Notes under the pieces: model-generated
What the model was told of the DNA's origin: nothing
Database searches by the model: none
What the model saw: only the letters and a program-made list of their open reading frames with translations
Shown: piece after piece, positions 63,601 through 64,000 of the stretch
How the letters are laid out: every line of letters begins with the position of its first letter
Numbering within the stretch: the first letter of the stretch is position 1
Origin: Bacillus sonorensis NBRC 101234 = KCTC 13918
Lineage (GTDB): Bacteria; Bacillota; Bacilli; Bacillales; Bacillaceae
Assembly (NCBI RefSeq): GCF_001592005.1
Contig: NZ_BCVZ01000004.1
Coordinates: 230,143-294,142, forward strand
Reading direction: 5' to 3'
Length of the DNA: 64,000 bases
Made by a program: the position numbers and the translations under genes

Positions 63601-64000
63601 TTCAGCGCATTCTCAAAGCGGCGTTTATCAAAGTCGCCCTTTACTTTCATTGTAAACGGTATGTTATAAGACAAGCCGCTGCCTTCGATTTGATTGAGAA
63701 TATATAATCTTTTTTGGGCAGATGAAAGGTGATAATATTCTTTTTCTTCGACTTGTTTGATCGAAGAATAAACGCTTTCTTTCGTTGATTGAATATATTC
63801 TCCGAGTCCTTTGATTGTAGGCGTTTTGAAGATTTGTCTTAAAGGAACTTCCGTCTTCAGCTCCTTCCGGATTTTAGATGCCATCGCCGCCGCTTTGAGA
63901 GAATGGCCTCCCATGTCAAAGAAATGATCATTCATTCCGATCCTCTCGACGTCTAAAATATCCCGCCATATCGATGCCAGCTTTTCTTCCGTCTTATTCC
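47799..64000 (-). CDS. bacC: Bacitracin synthetase 3 (BacC), C-terminal 5399 codons
   Basis: A giant nonribosomal peptide synthetase gene, open to the right edge; the 5' end (about one condensation plus one adenylation domain) is outside. Visible order: T - C-A-T-E - C-A-T - C-A-T-E - C-A-T-TE. Binding-pocket residues read by alignment to GrsA are DAFTVAAVCK (Phe), DSELTAEVCK (His), DLTKVGHIGK (Asp) and DLTKIGEVGK (Asn). With epimerases after Phe and Asp this equals bacitracin residues 9-12 (D-Phe, His, D-Asp, Asn). The missing first module should load Ile8. The final thioesterase releases and cyclises the peptide onto the Lys6 side chain. The translation contains no frameshift, so the gene looks functional. 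Confidence 0.97.
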   Translation of the reverse strand, partial: NKTEEKLASIWRDILDVERIGMNDHFFDMGGHSLKAAAMASKIRKELKTEVPLRQIFKTPTIKGLGEYIQSTKESVYSSIKQVEEKEYYHLSSAQKRLYILNQIEGSGLSYNIPFTMKVKGDFDKRRFENALKKITERHEAFRTSFIIADGGPVQKIEKEIDFQLEYSELGSKSISQKIKEFVRPFDLEKAPLFRAEVAKIAEKEHVIMFDMHHIVSDGASMGVLTKEICDLYEGKELPPLNIQYKDYSEWQKEFYQKDEIQKQKQYWLNVFKEDIPVLNMPTDFPRPQIQSVEGDRIGFKIDSELAKNLNRTAKENGVTMYMLLLAAYTVLLSKYTGQDDVIVGSPIQGRQHHDLKHVIGMFVNTLAMRTYPKGEKTFAEYIKEVKETALKAYEHQDYQFDDLVEQLDLNRDMSRNPLFDTMFVLQNLDHADADIKGLTFETYESDIHISKFDFTLSAVEKNSGIEFDLEYCTKLFKKETIERMSEHFVRVLNEISSHPDIQLSQIEIMSEDERNMLFYQFNDTKTDYPKDKTICQLFAERAARIPDHTALVFEDQKLTYRELDERSNQLAGFLREKGVEPNTAVGIMVERSPEMIIGILGILKAGAAYLPLDPAYPEDRIKYILEDSQTKILLTQDALMKERTLIKDAAIMKIDIRDNQIVRRNTDRLPHFPHAGDLAYIIYTSGSTGKPKGVLIEQKGLCNLVHAVIDLMQLKTDSRVIQFASLSFDASAFEIFSALAAGAALVLGRQEDMMPGQALTSFLRHHEITHATLPPTVLNVLDESQLDHLKVIVSAGSACSEELATRWSGKRMFINAYGPTETTVCATAGVYRGTGRPHIGSPIANTNIYIMDQNVQPVATGIVGEVCVGGISLARGYLNKPELTAEKFIPHPFVPGERLYRTGDLARWLPDGNLEFLGRIDHQVKIRGYRIELGEIENQLLKHDNIEEAAVIARTGKDNNDYLCAYIVSQKQLTATEVSEWLEKELPHYMIPAYVVKLDKLPLTSNDKVDRKALPEPDMSIGTGAEYEAPRTDIEAALVEIWRDVLGAGDIGISHHFFASGGDSIKALQIVSRLSRLNLKLEIKDLFANPKIKDLSKYVKKESKQKKAYDMVEGETELTPIQKWYFTKNKEELDHFNQSFVLFRKDGFNVNCVRKAFNKILEHHDALRMIYKEKAGEIIQLNRGYQANLFDLYVHNLKGIENKAERVYELATGIQKKSSIKDGKLVNLGIFQSDEGDHLLIVIHHLVVDGVSWRILFEDFETLYSQALKGETLDIGYKTDSYQEFARQLKAYAANRKLLNEAEYWRDIAKAEVRSIPQQQTLTRDAFENSTTFSITLDKETTAALLKKTNRAYHTEINDILLTALLAGVRDITGENKLKVMMEGHGREDILEGVDISRTVGWFTTMYPVLIDLGEETDISRNIKMVKETLRKIPNKGIGYGILKYLADDPELIHEEKPQISFNYLGEIDADMNRGEFSGSDFSEGESIGGKIARSHSIEINSIVINHELVIHTTFNEWEYAKETIRHLNEAYKENLENIVSHCLSRTESERTPFDYGDTNISLDELEQIKGKYKDANIEKIYPLANMQKGMLFHAIEDQTSNAYFQQTIMHLEGYVDPDILEKSFNEIVKRHEILRASFEYEVVEEPRQIIIENRKIDFYYYDIAKNSPAQKDRLIERYINEDREKGFDISEDTLMRVYLIKTDGQSYQLVWSHHHILLDGWCLGIIMGELFAIYENIVKGEAHRLKEPKPYSDYIKWLEKQDKDEARQYWHKYLQGYEEQAQIPKLKNGKNGSRYDRQEKVISFSKQLTNQIKQVASGNSVTVHTVLQTIWGLVLAKYNNIEDVVFGTVVSGREAKVDGIEDMIGLFINTIPTRIKFDQSKGMNDVLKTVQAEAIESNRYNYMNLAEVQALSGLKKDLIDHILVFENYEVEDQLLEQNQMETGFQVKGISAAEQSNYSFSMSATPGERLTLVLTYDGNVYDAEIINNIENHIKRAVEQVAANENRKISEIDILSEQEKRTVLYDFNDTAADYPKDSTIHQLFEEQAKRTPEQIAVVFEEEKLTYRELNERSNQLAGLLRELGVTPNKIVGVMAERSAEMIIGIMAVLKSGGAYLPIDPEYPEDRIKYMLENSGIDILLKKTGRQINVDLTCIDMGKQGLTEGRCTDNLPHFGNSSDMAYVIYTSGSTGKPKGVMVNHQSIVNTLCWRKQSYRYTPADATLQVPSFAFDSSVEDIFTTLLSGAKLVLIKDLKVNASDIISTIRAHQVTNLLAVPSFYQTLLNTIDHPLENLRFVTIAGESCNDHLLQQHFDKLPDVQLFNEYGPTENSVCSTWRELRPGDQKVLIGRPISNHKVYILDGEQRLVPIGTPGELCLSGEGLARGYINNPRLTADKFVSNPFVPGENMYRTGDLARFLPDGNIEYLGRIDHQVKIRGYRIELGEIENQLLKHEQIQAAAVIAREDQDGGKYLCAYIASEKAVATADIRKGLLKELPDYMVPPYFVTLDRLPLTANGKIDRKALPEPAGYVSSATEYEAPRNAVEEKLVSLWQDVLGIDNIGISHNFFEAGGHSLKAAALAAKMHKELKVEIPLRQIFETPTIKDLAELIKSAKESPYASIKKADEKEYYTLSSAQRRLYILNQIEGDGIAYNMPFVMKIEGHFDVQRFEAAFQQLIQRHAALRTSILMVEGEPVQKIENEIDFKLKYGHLGTERIEERIKSFIRPFDLEKAPLLRAEVLKVSDDEHMMMFDMHHIISDGVSLTVLTKDLAELYEGKQLPPLAIQYKDFSEWQKQFYQKEEIKRQEDYWLNVFQDEVPVLNLPTDYKRPQKRHFEGDVFQFEIDGETSAKLKKLAKDNGATMYMLLLAGYTTLLSKYTGQEDIVVGSPIAGRHHSDLKHVIGMFINTLAMRNYPKGDMTFTDYIKQVKETALKAYENQDYQFDELVEKLDLRRDMSRNALFDTMLVLQNFDSGEFDIQGLTFKPLQTDMRVSKFDLTLTAAETDDGVQCVLNYCTKLFKRTTIERMAGHFVNILKEVTNRPDIQLNEVNMLSKEEISTLLFKHQGKQADYPKDRTVHGLFEKQADKTPDKTAVVFEERKLTYRELNEKSNQLARLLREKGAGGDTAVAIMVEPSLDMVVAIMAVLKAGSAYVPVDAEQLVKRTNDILKDSGASILLVKGSVIENIQFDGEVVNIDDGAIYTNDATNLPACSAAEKHAYIIYTSGSTGKPKGVLVRHHNVVNYTAWFIKEANLKEYDKAMLVSSYAFDLGYTSIFSSLLSGSELHIVRKERYTNAQQALKYIKENGITYMKLTPSLFHILVHDPYFSAEKACEKLRLVVLGGEMINTRDIEAFFKQYPDHLIMNHYGPTETTIGSVFQVIDADSLHSFKECPVIGTPIHHTKVYVLDQHMKPVPEGVFGELCIAGDGVTDGYINRPDLTAEKFVRHPFEQNQRMYRTGDLARRLSDGSIELSGRMDSQVKIRGYRIETEEIKNRLLKHEHIREALIAVREDKDGGRQLCAYVVAEAKVTFRDIRTHLKDELPEYMIPSYVVQVESMPLTANGKVDAAALPEPEIAAEAAYEAPRNDMEEKLVMVWKEVLGVDNIGITHNFFAAGGDSIKALQIISRLSREGIALDMKDLFANPEIKFLSKYAKAESNKTASYETVQGEVLLTPIQQEFFAQNKQSRNHYNHAVMLYRKSGFNEDLIRHLFEKLVRHHDALRMVFKEENGTVIQYNQEPDNHQFDLFVYDVSREKEQRQKVHQLATALQQSIDIKNGPLVKAAIFKTNEGDHLLIAIHHLVIDGISWRILFEDLALGYSQLLNGREVELYPKTASYQEYAQKLLDYSKTGKLQKEKDYWRQALREHIPFLEMKEDIGIFKYDDSETVSAELGEEETRQLLRETNQAYHTEINDILITGLFVAARELTGQNKLRITMEGHGREQMMDGIDVSRTIGWFTSKYPVFIDLGEEKDISQNIKMVKEHLRKIPNKGIGYGILKYVAKDADIIKDGKSPILFNYLGQLDEDIDNEEFSSSRLSPGESIGRGIIREHPIEINAIVFNGRLTIQTTYNTKAYNEDIVRTFTETYKEALKTVISHCLSKEAAEKTPSDYGDKDITLYQLEEIKQKYKGMEIEKIYPLANMQRGMLFHALEDKESKAYFEQMSINMKGYIDERLFEESFNDIMNRHEILRASLEYDITDEPRNVIIKDRKIHLLYLDVRHQSPGEREQAIQKYLKADREKGFHLSKEALIRAALIRTSEDSYTFIWTNHHILLDGWCRGIILGELFHIYNKKAAGRLPQLQEARPYSDYIRWLGEQDKEAAKAYWKNYLSGFAEKSPMSVLGSQSGRGGYQRKEAVVEFSTELTRRLTELANRNSVTLHTVLQSIWGILLARYNNTKDVVFGTVVSGRDAHVAGIEKMVGLFINTIPTRIRLEKNKSFRDMLKKVQEDALESGKYNYMNLSEVQSLSELKRDLLDHVMIFENYAIDQSAFESDGKQGPEFVFEEIDAEEQTNYGFNIVAVPGDRLVIKFTYDGNVYHDQIIHNVKGHLQHVTEQVVKNEDRAVDDIRILSDEERNLLLYELNDTKADYPKDKTIHQLFEEQAERTPEHAAVVFGNDKLTYRELDEKSNQLARHLREKGVGSDTIVAIMAERSIGMMVGIMGILKAGGAYLPIDPDYPEDRINYMLEDSGAGIILLDKSRSGHHQDAVYLDGDFSGYPADRLEPVSDPDSLAYIIYTSGSTGKPKGTMIRQRGLVNYITWADQVYVRGEALDFALYSSVAFDLTVTSIFTPLISGNKVIVYQHGEDGEPIIRTVFKDNKAGIVKLTPSHLSLVRDIDGRTSSIKRLIVGGEDLKSELAKDISERFQYKLDIYNEYGPTETVVGCMIYQYKADRDRHVSVPIGKPAHNVQLYILDDRKEVQPVGIAGELYISGDGVAKGYLNKPKLTAERFLPNPFSPGERMYRTGDLAKMKPDGNIEFLGRIDHQVKIRGYRIELGEIENQLLKHTDIKETAVAAKTDRNNNQYLCAYVVLETENEINQAEIKGFLSKELPDYMVPSYVVTLDELPLTPNGKVDVKALPEPDVKAAAKAEYEPPGNELEAKIAAIWEDILSIKPISVNANLFDIGANSLNIMSFVSRLYTKLGFRVPFKDIFSKSTIHQLAGFLQHAQDLLKDYTDDCIQLSSAAKDGKKLFCFPPAASMGIAYMGLAKHLDQYSVYSFNFIQSENRIEKYADIMTNIQGEGPYTLIGYSSGGVLAFDVAKELNRRGYEVEDLIIIDSKYRTEAEKHQYTEEEYKKEIYKTFELEKYKDLEKLMSDYLVELITKSYVYVHNTLTSGTIDGSISYIKSVKKQNVDNIMLWEKATAKAFTVVQGAGEHMQMISKTHPDILARNAKLIHDIVNKTVRI
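51680..56130 (-). other. BacC module 4: C-A-T-E, aspartate, epimerised
   Basis: Condensation (about 54860-56130, MFDMHHIISDG), adenylation (about 53300-54800, pocket DLTKVGHIGK, the Asp code), carrier with GGDSIKAL (Ser codon 53160-53162) and epimerase (about 51680-53020, HHLVIDGISWRIL). The GGDSI carrier type is the one usually paired with epimerases. Confidence 0.9.
56170..59260 (-). other. BacC module 3: C-A-T, histidine
   Basis: Condensation (about 57950-59260, HHHILLDGWCLG, the type that accepts a D-residue donor), adenylation (about 56430-57890, pocket DSELTAEVCK, the His code) and a GGHSLKAAA carrier (about 56170-56400). No epimerase, so L-His. Confidence 0.9.
59300..63745 (-). other. 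BacC module 2: C-A-T-E, phenylalanine, epimerised
   Basis: Condensation (about 62470-63745, MFDMHHIVSDG), adenylation (about 60945-62405, pocket DAFTVAAVCK, the Phe code), carrier with GGDSIKAL near 60820 and epimerase (about 59300-60660, HHLVVDGVSWRIL). The product is D-Phe9. Confidence 0.9.
63790..64000 (-). other. BacC module 1: carrier domain only (Ile8 expected)
   Basis: The visible end of the first module is a carrier domain with DMGGHSLKAAAM; its C and A domains lie beyond the right edge. Isoleucine is expected from the known peptide, not seen. Confidence 0.85.

Noticed and set aside
51680..64000. Long repeated segments suggesting tandem repeats or a mobile element
   Set aside because: They are paralogous C, A, T and E domains of one synthetase; no terminal inverted repeats or transposase are present.
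1..64000. rRNA, tRNA or CRISPR array
   Set aside because: No tRNA-like cloverleaf ending, rRNA stretch or regularly spaced repeat was noticed on either strand; an automated scan was not possible.

Overview
The window comes from a Bacillus of the licheniformis group (B. licheniformis or, more likely, B. paralicheniformis). The left two thirds follows the B. subtilis gene order from spoVA to coaA almost gene for gene. The right quarter is the bacitracin locus (bacC, bacRS, bcrABC) known from bacitracin-producing strains of this group. No rRNA, tRNA, CRISPR array or insertion sequence was seen.

Positions 1-10.6 kb are the sporulation core, all on the minus strand: spoIIM, fur, yqzK, xerD, drm-punA, dacF-spoIIAA-spoIIAB-sigF and spoVAA-AB-AC-AD-AEb. 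Promoter-like sites for sigma-H (spoIIA), sigma-F (dacF), sigma-G (spoVA) and sigma-E (spoIIM) can be read upstream of the expected genes. From 10.7 to 16.2 kb is an accessory block: a two-gene beta-glucoside-type PTS, the allantoin permease pucI, two GNAT acetyltransferases and a TylF-type methyltransferase.

From 16.2 to 24.4 kb the B. subtilis order returns (yqxK, nudF, mciZ, yqkF, yqkE, yqkD, yqkC, yqkB, yqkA, yqjZ, yqjY). A TetR-DoxX pair is inserted after mciZ. yqjZ and yqjY each carry a one-base frameshift in a short homopolymer. From 24.5 to 34.1 kb is a second accessory block: the class A beta-lactamase blaP, the secreted lipase lipA, and a five-gene nickel/peptide-type ABC importer with a MATE exporter. 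That operon is preceded by adjacent Fur-like and Zur-like operators. A FusB-type EF-G-binding protein follows. From 34.2 to 40.2 kb are yqjX-yqjW under a pair of LexA boxes, a yybP-ykoY (manganese) riboswitch ahead of a 36-residue basic peptide and a lipoprotein, then yqzH, yqjV, yqjT and coaA.

From 40.4 kb to the right edge is an accessory island. It starts with an unrecognised secreted protein plus an ABC transporter pair (candidate bacteriocin system) and the remains of an SMI1/KNR4 immunity gene. The bacitracin self-resistance genes bcrABC and the bacRS two-component system follow. Last is bacC, the third bacitracin synthetase, which runs off the right edge. Specificity residues read from its four complete adenylation domains match Phe, His, Asp and Asn, with epimerases after Phe and Asp and a terminal thioesterase. 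This is the order of residues 9-12 of bacitracin, so BacC finishes and cyclises the peptide, BacRS is the adjacent regulator, and BcrABC protects the producer.

Family names rest on reading the translations against remembered relatives; no search was run.
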